Shown: positions 27,314 to 36,789 of the stretch, piece after piece
Layout of the letters: each line of letters begins with the position of its first letter
Numbering within the stretch: the first letter of the stretch is position 1
Source of the DNA: JBBRZM01 sp963813635
GTDB lineage: Bacteria > Actinomycetota > Acidimicrobiia > IMCC26256 > JBBRZM01
NCBI GenBank assembly: GCA_963813635.1
Contig: CAWEZO010000011.1
Coordinates: forward strand, 620,001-684,000
Length of the DNA stretch: 64,000 nt
Direction: 5' to 3'
Translations under genes and position numbers: made by a program
The notes under the pieces: generated by a model
What the model was told of the DNA's origin: nothing
The model's input: only the letters and a program-made list of their open reading frames with translations
Databases searched by the model: none

Positions 27314-28648
27314 TCAGATCTCGAGCGGCTCGTGCTCGATCTGCTCGACCAGCAGATCGAGGCTGTCGGGCCGGATGCGTCGCATCTGATCCATGAGCAA
27401 CGCCCCCATCGCGATCGCTGCGAGCGACGAGCCGATGAGATAGCCGAGCTCGACCCGGAAGAACAGCGCGCTGCCGAGCGCGGTGACCACGACGAAGCCC
27501 GCGAGCCCGATCACCCACGCGACAACTGCTCGGGCGTGGCCGAGCAACGCGATCAATGCCTGCGCGAGCGTCAGCGCCAGGATGAACGCGCCACTACCGG
27601 CCGCGAGCAGCGCAAGATCCCCGCTGCTGAGGTTGAACTTGTCGCCGAAGAGCAAGTGTCCGGCCCACGGCCCGAGGGTGTAACCGGCCACGACGCCGAT
27701 GACGCCGATGGCGGAGACGATGAGCACCAGCTTCGCGAGTGCCCGCGCGAAGTCTTCTCGGCGCCCTGAGCCTGCGAGCCCGGCGAGCTTGGGCAGCAGC
27801 GCGGCCTGCACCGCCTGGAACAGCAGGATCGGGATGCGGGCGAGGAAGAACCCGATGATGAAGTCGCCCGCTCTCTGACGCTCGCCAGGGGTTGTTGCAA
27901 GCAACACGACGCCGAGGGCCGCGGCGTAGCTCAGCGCCTGGGCGAGCACGGAGCCGGTCAGGAGAAAGCCGAGCCGGGTCGACATCTCCGACCATGGCGC
28001 GTCGGGCCCTGGCGTGAGCAGGCCGTGTTGCCCCCGCAACGCGACCAGCGCCGCGAGCGCGGGCGGTATCGCGAGACAGAGGCCGTAATACACCGGCTGG
28101 TCGACACCGGCGGCATAGAGCACGAGGCACGGCACCAGCCGGATGATGCCTTCGGCGGCGAGGATCATTCCGTAGGGACCGAAGCGGCCGTTGCCCGCGA
28201 GCGTGCCGCGGGTGATCATCTGAAAGCCGTAGCAGACAAGCGCGATGACGAAGCACCAGAGCAACGCCGTGCGACCGTGGAAGAGAGAATGGATGATCGG
28301 TTGGCTGGCGATGAACGTGAGGATGATGAGTGCGATCGCAAGCAAGCCGCCCATGAGGGCAGCGCGTTTCACGAGGGGCCCGCCGCCCACACCGCGGGCA
28401 CGCCGGTCGGCGAGGGCGCGTCCGACCTCTTGTTCGAGGGGCAGGAAGAATCCGGGCGCAATGATGAACACGACGACCCACAGGCCGCCCAGCGCCGCGT
28501 ACGCCGACTTGTCGAGTGCGAGGAACGACAGGATCTGGAAGCCGTAGGTCGCGACCCCGGAGATGAGCAGCCCGGCGCCGACGGCGTAGGTGCCCTCGGG
28601 CAGCGGCTTCTTTGCGGCCTCGATGAACCGCTGCGCGCGTTGCGACAT
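27314..28648 (-). CDS. Wzx/MATE-like polysaccharide flippase
   Basis: A 444-residue protein with about 12 to 14 hydrophobic segments. GFFLPLEQEVGRALADRRARG early in the chain and LLFQAVQAALLPKLAGLAG in the middle are shared almost word for word with the second flippase at 52896-54240, so the two are paralogues. Predicted to flip lipid-linked sugars across the membrane as a PST-type (MOP/MATE) transporter. Its presence next to an ABC exporter suggests two separate export routes. It converges with wzt and shares the minus strand with the upstream glycosyltransferase. Confidence 0.75.
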   Translation of the reverse strand: MSQRAQRFIEAAKKPLPEGTYAVGAGLLISGVATYGFQILSFLALDKSAYAALGGLWVVVFIIAPGFFLPLEQEVGRALADRRARGVGGGPLVKRAALMGGLLAIALIILTFIASQPIIHSLFHGRTALLWCFVIALVCYGFQMITRGTLAGNGRFGPYGMILAAEGIIRLVPCLVLYAAGVDQPVYYGLCLAIPPALAALVALRGQHGLLTPGPDAPWSEMSTRLGFLLTGSVLAQALSYAAALGVVLLATTPGERQRAGDFIIGFFLARIPILLFQAVQAALLPKLAGLAGSGRREDFARALAKLVLIVSAIGVIGVVAGYTLGPWAGHLLFGDKFNLSSGDLALLAAGSGAFILALTLAQALIALLGHARAVVAWVIGLAGFVVVTALGSALFFRVELGYLIGSSLAAIAMGALLMDQMRRIRPDSLDLLVEQIEHEPLEI

Positions 28649-28705
28649 GGGATCGGCAGGTCTCCGGACGGCGGCGGCCCAGGGGTGGGCATCCGACGTC
28701 TCTCA

Positions 28706-28711
28706 AGCTTA
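28706..28711 (-). promoter_or_regulatory. Possible -10 box TAAGCT for the flippase
   Basis: TAAGCT on the minus strand in the 92-bp gap between the GT8-like gene and the flippase would give a leader of about 50 nt. Weak support; the gene could also be read from upstream. Confidence 0.25.
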
Positions 28712-28740
28712 CGGCGGCGGCCACGCGCCTCAGGAACAGC

Positions 28741-30369
28741 TCAGTCGCGGTCGGGCGGCTCCGTAGCGGGTTCGCCGGCGGCGAGCGCCTCCTGGCCGAC
28801 CAGCAATGCCAGCCGGGCAGCCCGGGCGACCTCGTCGATCTGCGCCTGGAGCTCCGCCCGCTCGAGCGCGTCGAGCCGAGCGGTCAGCTCGCGGAAGCCG
28901 GCATCGACACGCTCCGACAGCTCGGCAAGCGTCCGTCGCAGCTCGTCGTCGCTCTCGGCGAGCGCCTGCGTGACGTCTTGGAGCCGCTGTTGTTGCTGGG
29001 TCTCGTAGTGCGACAGCGCGCGCAGCACCAGCCGTCGGGCTTGCAGCGACGTCGAGCGCCCGGTAGTTCCGATAGTCGGGCGGCGAGCGGCGGCGTCGAG
29101 CGCGCGTTGCGTCGCCGACGGCGGCTGAACCAGGGCCGGAGCCGGGTCGGGCGCGCTCGATTCGTCGCTCACGACCGCGGCGAGACGCGCGTCGACGAGC
29201 CCGGCGTCGGTGACGTAGCGGCAGTAGGCGGCGCCGTCGTCGCCGAGCAGGTCGGGGAAGACACGCTGAAAGTCGGGCCGTTCGGCGTGCATCGCCGCGA
29301 GATAGCGCGTCAGGCCCGGGAAGGCCGATTCGGGTACCGGCTCGTTGAGCCAGGCGAGGAAGGCGGTCGCGCCACCGGCCGTGAACGGGTCGGCGATGTC
29401 TCCGTCTTCATCGGGGCCCGCCGCGACGAGCCGCTCACGATGCAGGCGGCGCATGGTCGCGTCGAGCCGCAGTCGGTTCGCGGTGTGGGCCCACCCGTAG
29501 GGCACGGGTTGTTCGTCGTAGCTGCACTCCGCGAGCCGGCGCGCGTAGTGCATGCACAACCGCGCGAGGCCGCGGTCGACATCGGGGTCGATGCGACTGC
29601 GGTTCTCCTGGTACTTGCTGAGCCGGTAGGGCTCGTCGGGGTTGAAGCCGCTGAAGTGGAAGAAGTGCAACGGTGCGCCGCCCGCCTCGTACCCGTCACC
29701 GGTCCACTCGATCGGCCGCTGATCGATGTTCCAGTACGCGACGTTGTAGCCGGGGTCTCGTAACGCATACACGCCGAAGTACGCCGGCGCGAGGTCGACC
29801 CATCGCTGGTCGACGTGAAGCCCCTCGTCCTGATCGAAGCGACAGTTCCAGCGCAGCCGGTCGTCCCACCAGCCGAGAAACGGCATGGCGTCGGCGCTCA
29901 CCGAGATGAAGCCCAGGTTGTAGATCCCGGCACGCATGATCGTCGGCTCGTCGGGCAGCGCGTCGTCCTGGGCGATCGGCTCGAGATTGTGGGGTGTCAG
30001 CACGATGCCGTGCTGCTTCGTGAGGTCTTCGACCTCGTCGATGGGCGCGAAGAACTCGATGTCGGGATCGAGGAACGTGATCACGCCCGAACCGCGGTGC
30101 AGCAGCGTACGAAGCAGGGACGGCTTGACGGCTGTCGACAGCTCGGCCACGTCGTAGATCGCGGCCATGTGGGCGACGGCGCGAGCGTCGATGTCAATGT
30201 CGTCGAGCGTGAGCACCTCGAAGCGCTCGGCCGACCAACGATCGGGATCGGCCGCGGCATCGACGAGCAGCACCGTGCAGGTGCCATCCGGGTGCTGCTC
30301 GCGGAACGAGTCGGCGAACACGCGAATCCGGGACAGATAGTTGGAGGCCGCGATCGTGCAGACGTGCAT
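28741..30369 (-). CDS. GT8-like glycosyltransferase with C-terminal coiled coil
   Basis: A 542-residue protein. It opens MHVCTIAASNYLSRIRVFADS and has the metal-binding FLDPDIEFF, as in the nucleotide-diphospho-sugar transferases whose N-terminus resembles GT8. WNIDQRPI and FHFSGFNPDEPYRLSKYQ are conserved-looking acceptor-region motifs. The last 100 residues are a long charged helix (SHYETQQQQRLQDVTQALAE and following) predicted to form a coiled coil, possibly for assembly with other glycosyltransferases. A TATCGT box lies 8 nt before ATG 30369. Confidence 0.7.
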   Translation of the reverse strand: MHVCTIAASNYLSRIRVFADSFREQHPDGTCTVLLVDAAADPDRWSAERFEVLTLDDIDIDARAVAHMAAIYDVAELSTAVKPSLLRTLLHRGSGVITFLDPDIEFFAPIDEVEDLTKQHGIVLTPHNLEPIAQDDALPDEPTIMRAGIYNLGFISVSADAMPFLGWWDDRLRWNCRFDQDEGLHVDQRWVDLAPAYFGVYALRDPGYNVAYWNIDQRPIEWTGDGYEAGGAPLHFFHFSGFNPDEPYRLSKYQENRSRIDPDVDRGLARLCMHYARRLAECSYDEQPVPYGWAHTANRLRLDATMRRLHRERLVAAGPDEDGDIADPFTAGGATAFLAWLNEPVPESAFPGLTRYLAAMHAERPDFQRVFPDLLGDDGAAYCRYVTDAGLVDARLAAVVSDESSAPDPAPALVQPPSATQRALDAAARRPTIGTTGRSTSLQARRLVLRALSHYETQQQQRLQDVTQALAESDDELRRTLAELSERVDAGFRELTARLDALERAELQAQIDEVARAARLALLVGQEALAAGEPATEPPDRD

Positions 30370-30377
30370 GTCAGGGC

Positions 30378-30383
30378 ACGATA
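30378..30383 (-). promoter_or_regulatory. -10 box TATCGT, 8 nt before the start
   Basis: TATCGT on the minus strand is followed by 8 nt and ATG 30369, again predicting a leaderless mRNA. Confidence 0.4.
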
Positions 30384-30434
30384 GCGAGGATCGCGGATCG
30401 ACCTCGTGACCGGCGTCCGTGCCAGGATGATGCC

Positions 30435-30524
30435 ATCAGTACCCGCACGCTCATCATCCTCTGTGTGCTCCTCGGTCTCGCGATCCTCGGGTTCTATGCC
30501 TTGCAAGTCCTCATTGCCGGCTGA
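30435..30524 (+). CDS. Possible tiny membrane protein (start codon uncertain)
   Basis: A 30-codon frame from ATC 30435 to TGA 30522-30524 encodes one hydrophobic helix (LIILCVLLGLAILGFYALQV). AGGA lies 5 nt before the ATC. No ATG, GTG or TTG is available at the right place, so either the start is misread (ATC for ATG) or the frame is fortuitous. It is the only gene-like element in the 209-bp gap between the GT8-like gene and lpdA. Confidence 0.2.
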   Translation: MSTRTLIILCVLLGLAILGFYALQVLIAG

Positions 30525-30578
30525 GCCGCCGCCCCGGTAGGGAAGAATGGCGGGGCGGCCCGCACGCGGGAACGCGAG

Positions 30579-31995
30579 ATGCCGGAGAGCAAGAAGGAGG
30601 TGGCCGCCCTGGCCGAGCAATTCGACGTCGTGATCCTCGGAGGCGGCCCGGGCGGGTACGCGGCCGCCCTCTATGGCGCGGCTGCCGGACTGCACATCGC
30701 GATGGTGGAAGACCAGCGCGTCGGCGGCACGTGCCTGCATCGCGGTTGCATCCCCGCGAAGGAGTTGCTGCAGACGGCCGAAGTGCTGCGCACCGTGGCC
30801 GGCGCCAAGGAGTTCGGTGTCGACGCGGGCCAGCCCACCCTCGACCTCTCGACGAGCCAGGCGCGAAAGCAACAGGTCATCGACCGCCTCACCAAAGGTC
30901 TCGAGGGCCTGTTGAAGAAGCGGAAAGTGACGGTCGTCCCCGGCACCGGTTCCGTCATCGACGCGGCCGCGCGATACCTGCGGGTCTCGGATGGCACGGA
31001 GCTCAAAGGCAACGCGCTCGGTGCTCGCAACCGGCTCGCTCCCGCGGTCGCTACCGGGCATGAACTTCGATGGCCGGCGCATCCTGTCGTCCGACGACGT
31101 GCTCGTGCTCGACGAGGTGCCGGCACGCGTCGCGATCATCGGCGGCGGCGCGATCGGGTGCGAGTTCGCGTCGATGCTGGGCGACTACGGGAGCGACGTG
31201 ACCGTGCTCGAAGCGCTCCCCGAGATCCTCCCCGGTGTCGACCCTGCTGGGTCCAAAGTGGTGGCGCGCTCGTTCAAGAAGCGTCGCATCAAAGTGCACA
31301 CCGCCGCCGTCGTCACCGGTGTCACCGGCGACGCCGAGCTCACTGTCGCCTTCACAATCGACAAGAAACCCCAGGAGGCGGTCGTCGACCGCGTCATCTT
31401 GAGCGTGGGCCGTCGCCCGCGCTCCGAGGGCATCGGTCTCGAAGACTCCGGCGTCGAGGTCGACGGCCGGGGCTTCGTCGTCGTCGATGACCACCTGCGC
31501 ACCTCGGTGCCCGACGTGTACGCGGTCGGTGACCTCGTTGCCGGTCCACAACTCGCCCACGTCGGCTTTGCCGAGGCGATCGTCGCGATCAAGACAATCC
31601 TCGGCGAGCCGGCGACTCCGATCGACTACGACAAGGTGCCGTGGGGGATCTATTGCCGTCCCGAGGTGGCCTTCGCAGGGCTCACGGAGCAGATGGCGCG
31701 TGACCGCGGCCATGACGTCGTCACCTCGGTGCATCATTTCGTGGGCAACGGTCGCGCGCTGATCATCGGCGAACCCGAGGGGCTCGTGAAGATCGTCGCC
31801 GAGCGCGATGGGCCAATCCTCGGCGTCCACTTGGTCGGCCCGTGGGCGACCGAGCTGCTCGCCGAGGGCTATCTCGCGGTCAACTGGGAAGCGACGGCGA
31901 CCGATCTCGGCGCGCTGATCCATCCGCATCCCACGTTGAGCGAGGTGTTCGGCGAAGCCGCTCTCGCGCTCACCGGGCGCGGGCTGCACGGCTGA
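30579..31995 (+). CDS. lpdA: Dihydrolipoyl dehydrogenase, frameshift near 31020
   Basis: E3 of 2-oxoacid dehydrogenase complexes. FAD loop VVILGGGPGGYAAALYGA, redox pair Cys52/Cys57 in GGTCLHRGCIPAKEL; after a break near 31020 the next frame gives ATGSLPRSLPG, the NAD loop VAIIGGGAIGCEFAS, AVGDLVAGPQLAH and the C-terminal active-site HPHPTLSE. About 471 residues including both parts, normal for the family. It is cytosolic and reoxidises the lipoyl arm of the E2 encoded 17 nt downstream. ATG 30579 gives a 13-residue N-terminal extension before the first strand. Confidence 0.9.
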
Positions 31996-32012
31996 AGCAT
32001 CCGGAGGTACGA

Positions 32013-33407
32013 GTGGACATCACGATGCCGCAGTTGGGCGAGACGGTCACCGAGGGCACGATCACGCGGTGGTTCAAACAGGTGGGTGAGCGCGTCGAAG
32101 CCGACGAGCCGTTGTTCGAGGTGTCGACCGACAAGGTCGACTCCGAGGTGCCGGCACCGAGTGCCGGATTTCTCGCCGAGATCGTCGTGCCCGAGGGCGA
32201 TACCGCCGACGTCGGCGCGCGGCTCGCGGTGCTCTCCGACGACGCGCCCGCGAGAGCGACAACGCCCGCGCCACCGGAAGCGAGCGCAGAAGCGCCCCCG
32301 GAAGCGAGCGCAGCCGCGCCGCCGGCCGGGACGCCCGCGCCGGAGCCGCCTCCGCCGGCGAAGGCCGCCGCCCCGGAGCCCGCGGCCGAGCCGGAGCCCG
32401 CGGCCGCGGCACCTGCACCGCCGAAGGCCGAGGCACAGGCCGCACCTCCGCCGGCTGCGCCTCAGGCGCCTGCGCCGCGGGCTGTTGTGCAGCAACTCGG
32501 CGCCGGAGTCGTGACGTCCCCGGTCGTGCGGCGGCTGATCGCCGAGCGGGGCCTCGACCCGTCCACGATCACCGGCACGGGCGAAGGTGGTCGCATCACA
32601 CGTCGCGACGTGCTGGCCGCGTCGCCGGCTACCGGCGCGCCGGGCGCGGCAACGCGCCCGGCCGTTCCGGAGACCGCGCCGGCCGTGCGCCGTGGTGACG
32701 AGCGAATCCCGTTCGACAACATCCGGCGGCGCACCGCCGAGCACATGGTGCGGTCCAGGGCGACCAGCGCGCACGTGTACACCTCGGTGGAGGTCGACTT
32801 CGAGCGCGTCGACCGGGTGCGCGCCGCGCACCAGGCGGAGTGGAAGGAACGGGAGGGCTTCTCGCTCACGTACCTTCCGTTCATCGTGCGCGCATTCTGT
32901 GACACGGTCGACGAGTTCCCGCATATCAACGCGAGCATCGACGGCGAGACGCTCGTCGTGCACCACGACGTGCACCTCGGCATCGGGGTCGATCTCGACT
33001 TCCACGGTCTGATCGCGCCGGTGATCCGTGATGTCGACGGCAAGCGGCTCCGGTTGATCGCACGCGAGATTCGCGACCTCGCCCGTCGCGCGCGCACGAA
33101 GCAGCTGTCGCCCGACGAAGTGCTCGGTGGCACGTTCACCATCACCAACCCGGGGCCGTTCGGCTCGTACATGACGCTGCCGATCATCAACCAGCCCCAG
33201 GTTGCGATCCTCTCGACCGACGGCGTGGCCAAGCGCCCCGTCGTGATCGAGGGTCCCGACGGCGACGATGCGGTCGCGATCCATCCCGTGGCGATCCTCG
33301 CCCTGGCCTGGGACCACCGCGCCGTCGACGGCGCCTACGCCTCCGCGTTCCTCCGCGGGCTGAAGCACGTGCTCGAGACCCGCGACTGGAACCCCGAGCT
33401 CGCATGA
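32013..33407 (+). CDS. 2-oxoacid dehydrogenase E2 (dihydrolipoamide acyltransferase, SucB-like)
   Basis: 464 residues from GTG 32013, with GGAGG five bases upstream. One lipoyl domain (1-76) with lipoyl-lysine 41 in TDKVDSEV; an Ala/Pro/Glu-rich flexible linker (about 80-155); a peripheral-subunit-binding domain (about 165-202, VVRRLIAERGLDPSTITGTG); and the acyltransferase domain ending with DHRAVDG (His435, Asp439). The family includes SucB of 2-oxoglutarate dehydrogenase and branched-chain E2; the actinobacterial context favours SucB but does not prove it. Overlaps the lipB-lipA ORF by 4 nt, so the lipoyl acceptor, lipoylation enzymes and E3 are co-expressed. Confidence 0.9.
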   Translation: MDITMPQLGETVTEGTITRWFKQVGERVEADEPLFEVSTDKVDSEVPAPSAGFLAEIVVPEGDTADVGARLAVLSDDAPARATTPAPPEASAEAPPEASAAAPPAGTPAPEPPPPAKAAAPEPAAEPEPAAAAPAPPKAEAQAAPPPAAPQAPAPRAVVQQLGAGVVTSPVVRRLIAERGLDPSTITGTGEGGRITRRDVLAASPATGAPGAATRPAVPETAPAVRRGDERIPFDNIRRRTAEHMVRSRATSAHVYTSVEVDFERVDRVRAAHQAEWKEREGFSLTYLPFIVRAFCDTVDEFPHINASIDGETLVVHHDVHLGIGVDLDFHGLIAPVIRDVDGKRLRLIAREIRDLARRARTKQLSPDEVLGGTFTITNPGPFGSYMTLPIINQPQVAILSTDGVAKRPVVIEGPDGDDAVAIHPVAILALAWDHRAVDGAYASAFLRGLKHVLETRDWNPELA

Positions 33408-35092
33408 ACGTTCACCAAACGCTTCGGGTGCGGTGGCTCGGGCGGGTCGCGTACCGGGAGGCCGATGACCTCCAGCGGGCGCTGCTCGAGCATGCGGCCG
33501 ACGACTACCTGTTGCTGCTGGAGCACCCCCACGTGTACACGCTCGGGAAGCGGGCCTCACTCGACCACGTGCTGACGCCGCCCGCGTCGGTCGGCGCGGA
33601 GCTCGTGCATGCCGACCGCGGCGGCGACGTCACGTATCACGGACCGGGCCAGCTCGTCGGCTACCCGATCGTCACGCTGCCGCCGTGGAAGGCCGGCCAG
33701 CGCGACGTCGTCGCGTACGTCCGAAAGCTCGAAGGAGTGCTGATCGACGCCCTGGCGGAGCTCGGCGTCGAAGCGGGGCGGGTCGACGGTTACACCGGCG
33801 TCTGGGCCGGCGCCGAGAAGATCGCCGCCATCGGTGTGCGCGTCGTGCAGGGTCGCACGCGCCACGGCTTCGCGCTCAACGTCGATCCCGACCTCACGAT
33901 GTTCGACCACATCGTGCCGTGCGGCATCTCCGACCGCGGTGTGACGTCGCTCGCCCGCCTGCTGCCCGAGGCGCCGAGCATGCGCCACGTCGTCGACGTG
34001 ATCACCGCCAGGTTCGTCGAGCAGTTCCCGTACGACGAGATCGAGCGCGAGGCCGTCGTGTGGCGCGAGCAGCCATCCGATCTGGCGGCGTTCACGCGCA
34101 CCGCGATGCACGACGGAGGGTCCGCGCCGCCGGTCACGATCGCTCCGGTGCGCCTGCTCGGACGGCTTGCGGAAGCGGGCGTCGACGCGCCGCCGGCCGA
34201 TCCGGCGTTGCGCCGGCCGCCGTGGATGCGGGTACGCGCCGACCTCGGGCCCAACTACCGCGAGACCAAACGGCTGATGCGCACGCTCGACCTCCACACC
34301 GTGTGCGAGTCGGCCGGCTGCCCCAACATCTACGAGTGCTGGGCCGACAAGACCGCGACGTTCATGATCCTCGGCGAACGATGCACGCGCGCGTGCGGCT
34401 TCTGTCTCGTTGACACCCGTCATCCGCTGCCGCTCGACGCCGGCGAACCGGCCCGCGTGGCGGATGCCGTCGCGACGCTCGGGCTCGAGCACGCGGTGGT
34501 CACGAGTGTGGCGCGCGACGACGTGCCCGACGGCGGCGCTGCGCTCTTCGCGGCCACGATCCACGCCATCCGCGTCCGAATGCCCGGCACGCGCGTCGAG
34601 GTGCTGATCCCCGACTGCAAGGGCGACGACAGCGCGCTCAGCACCGTCTTCGACGCTCGTCCCGACGTGCTGAACCACAACCTCGAAACGGTCGCGCGCC
34701 TCCAGCGTGCGGCGCGGCCGTCGGCCGGTTACGCGCGATCACTCACAGTCCTCGCGCGCGCGAAACGCGCCGGGCTCGTGACCAAGTCCAGCATCATCCT
34801 CGGCATGGGCGAGACCGACGACGAGCTGCGCGGCGCGATCGCCGATCTGCGCTCGGTCGGCGTCGACATCCTCACGCTCGGCCAGTACCTCCAGCCGACC
34901 TCGCGGCATCTGCCCGTCGTGAAGTGGTGGCATCCCGACGAGTTCACCGCGCTCGGCTCGTACGCACGGTCACTCGGCTTCACCCACGTCGAGGCCGGGC
35001 CGCTCGTGCGTTCGAGCTACCACGCGAAGACAGCCGCCAACGCGACCGCGCGGCATGCGGTCGACGTCGGCCGGTCTGCCCGCCTGAGCTGA
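33404..35092 (+). CDS. lipBA: LipB-LipA fusion: octanoyltransferase and lipoyl synthase in one ORF
   Basis: One uninterrupted 562-residue frame. Residues 1-220 are LipB: RGGDVTYHGPGQLVGYPI (72-89), Lys139 in GAEKIAAIGV and catalytic Cys173 in VPCGISDRGV. A 25-residue linker follows. Residues about 265-562 are LipA: auxiliary cluster Cys301, Cys306, Cys312 (CESAGCPNIYEC), radical-SAM cluster Cys327, Cys331, Cys334 (CTRACGFC), then KSSIILGMGET and GPLVRSSYHA. All catalytic residues of both enzymes are present. LipB moves octanoate from acyl carrier protein to the E2 lysine and LipA inserts two sulfurs, so fusion would couple consecutive steps. lipB and lipA are usually separate adjacent genes. 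Confidence 0.85.
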   Translation: MNVHQTLRVRWLGRVAYREADDLQRALLEHAADDYLLLLEHPHVYTLGKRASLDHVLTPPASVGAELVHADRGGDVTYHGPGQLVGYPIVTLPPWKAGQRDVVAYVRKLEGVLIDALAELGVEAGRVDGYTGVWAGAEKIAAIGVRVVQGRTRHGFALNVDPDLTMFDHIVPCGISDRGVTSLARLLPEAPSMRHVVDVITARFVEQFPYDEIEREAVVWREQPSDLAAFTRTAMHDGGSAPPVTIAPVRLLGRLAEAGVDAPPADPALRRPPWMRVRADLGPNYRETKRLMRTLDLHTVCESAGCPNIYECWADKTATFMILGERCTRACGFCLVDTRHPLPLDAGEPARVADAVATLGLEHAVVTSVARDDVPDGGAALFAATIHAIRVRMPGTRVEVLIPDCKGDDSALSTVFDARPDVLNHNLETVARLQRAARPSAGYARSLTVLARAKRAGLVTKSSIILGMGETDDELRGAIADLRSVGVDILTLGQYLQPTSRHLPVVKWWHPDEFTALGSYARSLGFTHVEAGPLVRSSYHAKTAANATARHAVDVGRSARLS

Positions 35093-35631
35093 TGGCAACG
35101 GTCCGCGACCGCATCACCGACAACATCGCCGCCTTCATCTCGAAACAGCACGTGTTCTTCGTCGCCACCGCGCCCGGCGGTGCCGGCGGTCACGTCAATC
35201 TGTCGCCCAAGGGCCTTGACACCTTCAAGATTGTCGACGATCACACCGTTGCGTACATGGATCTGACGGGGAGCGGGGTCGAGACGATCGCCCATCTCCG
35301 CGAGAACGGCCGGATCACGATCATGTTCTGCGCCTTCGACGGCAATCCCGAGATCGTGCGCCTCTCCGGCCGTGGCGAGGTGATACCGCTCGGTACGAGC
35401 GAAGCCGCCGCGCTGCTCGGCGGGCTGCCGGGATTGCCGGGCGCGCGCTCGGCGATCAAGGTCACGGTCGATCGCGTCTCGACGTCGTGTGGTTACGGCG
35501 TTCCGCTCATGCACTACGAGACCGACCGGTCGAAGCTGCTCGAGTGGGCCGAGAAGAAGGGTCACGACGGTCTTTCCGAGTACCGGGCGGACAAGAACGC
35601 GAAGAGCATCGACGGCCTTCCCGGTCTCTGA
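35092..35631 (+). CDS. Pyridoxamine 5'-phosphate oxidase-fold protein
   Basis: 179 residues with the split-barrel flavin-binding pattern: HVFFVATAPGGAGGHVNLSPKGLD, VAYMDLTGSG, ITIMFCAFDGNPEIVRLSGRGEV. This family includes PNPOx-related and F420- or FMN-dependent oxidoreductases; the N-terminus is closest to the pyridoxamine oxidase-like group that binds FMN, heme or F420. The start shares one base with the lipBA stop (TGATG). No link to lipoate is known, so it is probably a passenger in the operon. Confidence 0.75.
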   Translation: MATVRDRITDNIAAFISKQHVFFVATAPGGAGGHVNLSPKGLDTFKIVDDHTVAYMDLTGSGVETIAHLRENGRITIMFCAFDGNPEIVRLSGRGEVIPLGTSEAAALLGGLPGLPGARSAIKVTVDRVSTSCGYGVPLMHYETDRSKLLEWAEKKGHDGLSEYRADKNAKSIDGLPGL

Positions 35632-35670
35632 GCGCCGTCGACGCGTTCCGCCGTCGACGGCGCGCGCCTC

Positions 35671-35676
35671 TACGCT
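35671..35676 (+). promoter_or_regulatory. -10 box TACGCT, 9 nt before the start
   Basis: TACGCT is followed by exactly 9 nt and ATG 35686, the leaderless arrangement recurring in this window. Confidence 0.45.
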
Positions 35677-35685
35677 GACGCGCTG

Positions 35686-36771
35686 ATGTACACGTCACGC
35701 ATGGCCCGGGCGCGAGCACGCATGGAGGAGATCGGCGTCGACGCGCTGCTGCTCTCCGTGGGCGCCGACCTGCCGTATCTCACCGGCTACGAGGCGATGC
35801 CGCTCGAGCGCCTGACCATGCTGGTGCTGCCGCGAGAACGCGACGCGACGTTGATCGTGCCCGCGCTCGAGGCGCCACGCGTCGTCGAACGCCCCGACGT
35901 GTTCGTGACGCGACCGTGGCAAGAGACCGACGATCCCGTCGCGATCGTCGCCGGGCTGGTGGGGAAGTCCGCCGTTGCCGCAGTCGGCGACCAGACCTGG
36001 GCGCGCTTCGTGCTCGATCTCCAGCACGTGCTCCCCGACACGCGGTTCCGCAAGGCTAGCGATGTGACGCGCCCGCTTCGTATCGTGAAGGACGCGGCCG
36101 AGGTCGACGCGCTCCGCGCCGCCGCCCGTGCCGTCGACGACGTCGCGGCTGCGATGCGCACGCGTCCGTTCGGCGGTCGCACCGAGGCCGACGTGCACCG
36201 CGAGCTGGTGGAGCGCATGCTCGAGCTCGGCCACGAGCGGGCCAACTTCGCCATTGTGGCATCCGGACCCAACGCCGCCAGCCCCCACCACGACGCGGGC
36301 AACCGCGCGATCGCCGACGGCGACGTCGTGCTCTGTGACTTCGGCGGATCGCGCGCCGGGTACTGCTCCGACATCACACGCATGTACGCGGTCGGTGAGC
36401 CGTCCGACCCCGAAGTGCGGGAGGCCTACGCAGTGCTCGCCGACGCGCAGGAGCAAGCGGTGCGCGCCGCCATGGTCGGCACCACGTGCGAAGCGGTCGA
36501 CGCGACCGCACGGCGCGTCATCGCCGCCGCGGGCTACGGCGACCGGTTCATCCACCGCACCGGTCACGGCATCGGCGTCGAGGCGCACGAAGATCCGTAC
36601 CTCGTCGAAGGCAACGCCGCGCCCCTCGAAGCCGGCAACGCGTTCAGCATCGAGCCCGGCATCTACCTGCCCGGTCGTTTCGGCTTGCGCCTCGAAGACA
36701 TCGTGGTTGCCACGCCCGCGGGGCCCGAGCGGCTCAACCGGGCCGAGCGCGACCTTGCTGTCGTCGCCTGA
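35686..36771 (+). CDS. M24 family metallopeptidase (Xaa-Pro aminopeptidase type)
   Basis: 361 residues: a creatinase-like N-terminal domain (1-130) and a pita-bread catalytic domain. Metal ligands are visible as Asp in LCDFGG, Asp in CSDITR, His in RTGHGIG, Glu in SIEPGIY and Glu in RLEDIVV; an upstream His is in ASPHHDAGN. This matches PepP/PepQ proteins, which remove N-terminal residues before proline. Cytosolic. The next gene starts 18 nt after the stop. Confidence 0.85.
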   Translation: MYTSRMARARARMEEIGVDALLLSVGADLPYLTGYEAMPLERLTMLVLPRERDATLIVPALEAPRVVERPDVFVTRPWQETDDPVAIVAGLVGKSAVAAVGDQTWARFVLDLQHVLPDTRFRKASDVTRPLRIVKDAAEVDALRAAARAVDDVAAAMRTRPFGGRTEADVHRELVERMLELGHERANFAIVASGPNAASPHHDAGNRAIADGDVVLCDFGGSRAGYCSDITRMYAVGEPSDPEVREAYAVLADAQEQAVRAAMVGTTCEAVDATARRVIAAAGYGDRFIHRTGHGIGVEAHEDPYLVEGNAAPLEAGNAFSIEPGIYLPGRFGLRLEDIVVATPAGPERLNRAERDLAVVA

Positions 36772-36789
36772 CCGGGACGCCGGCCGGTG

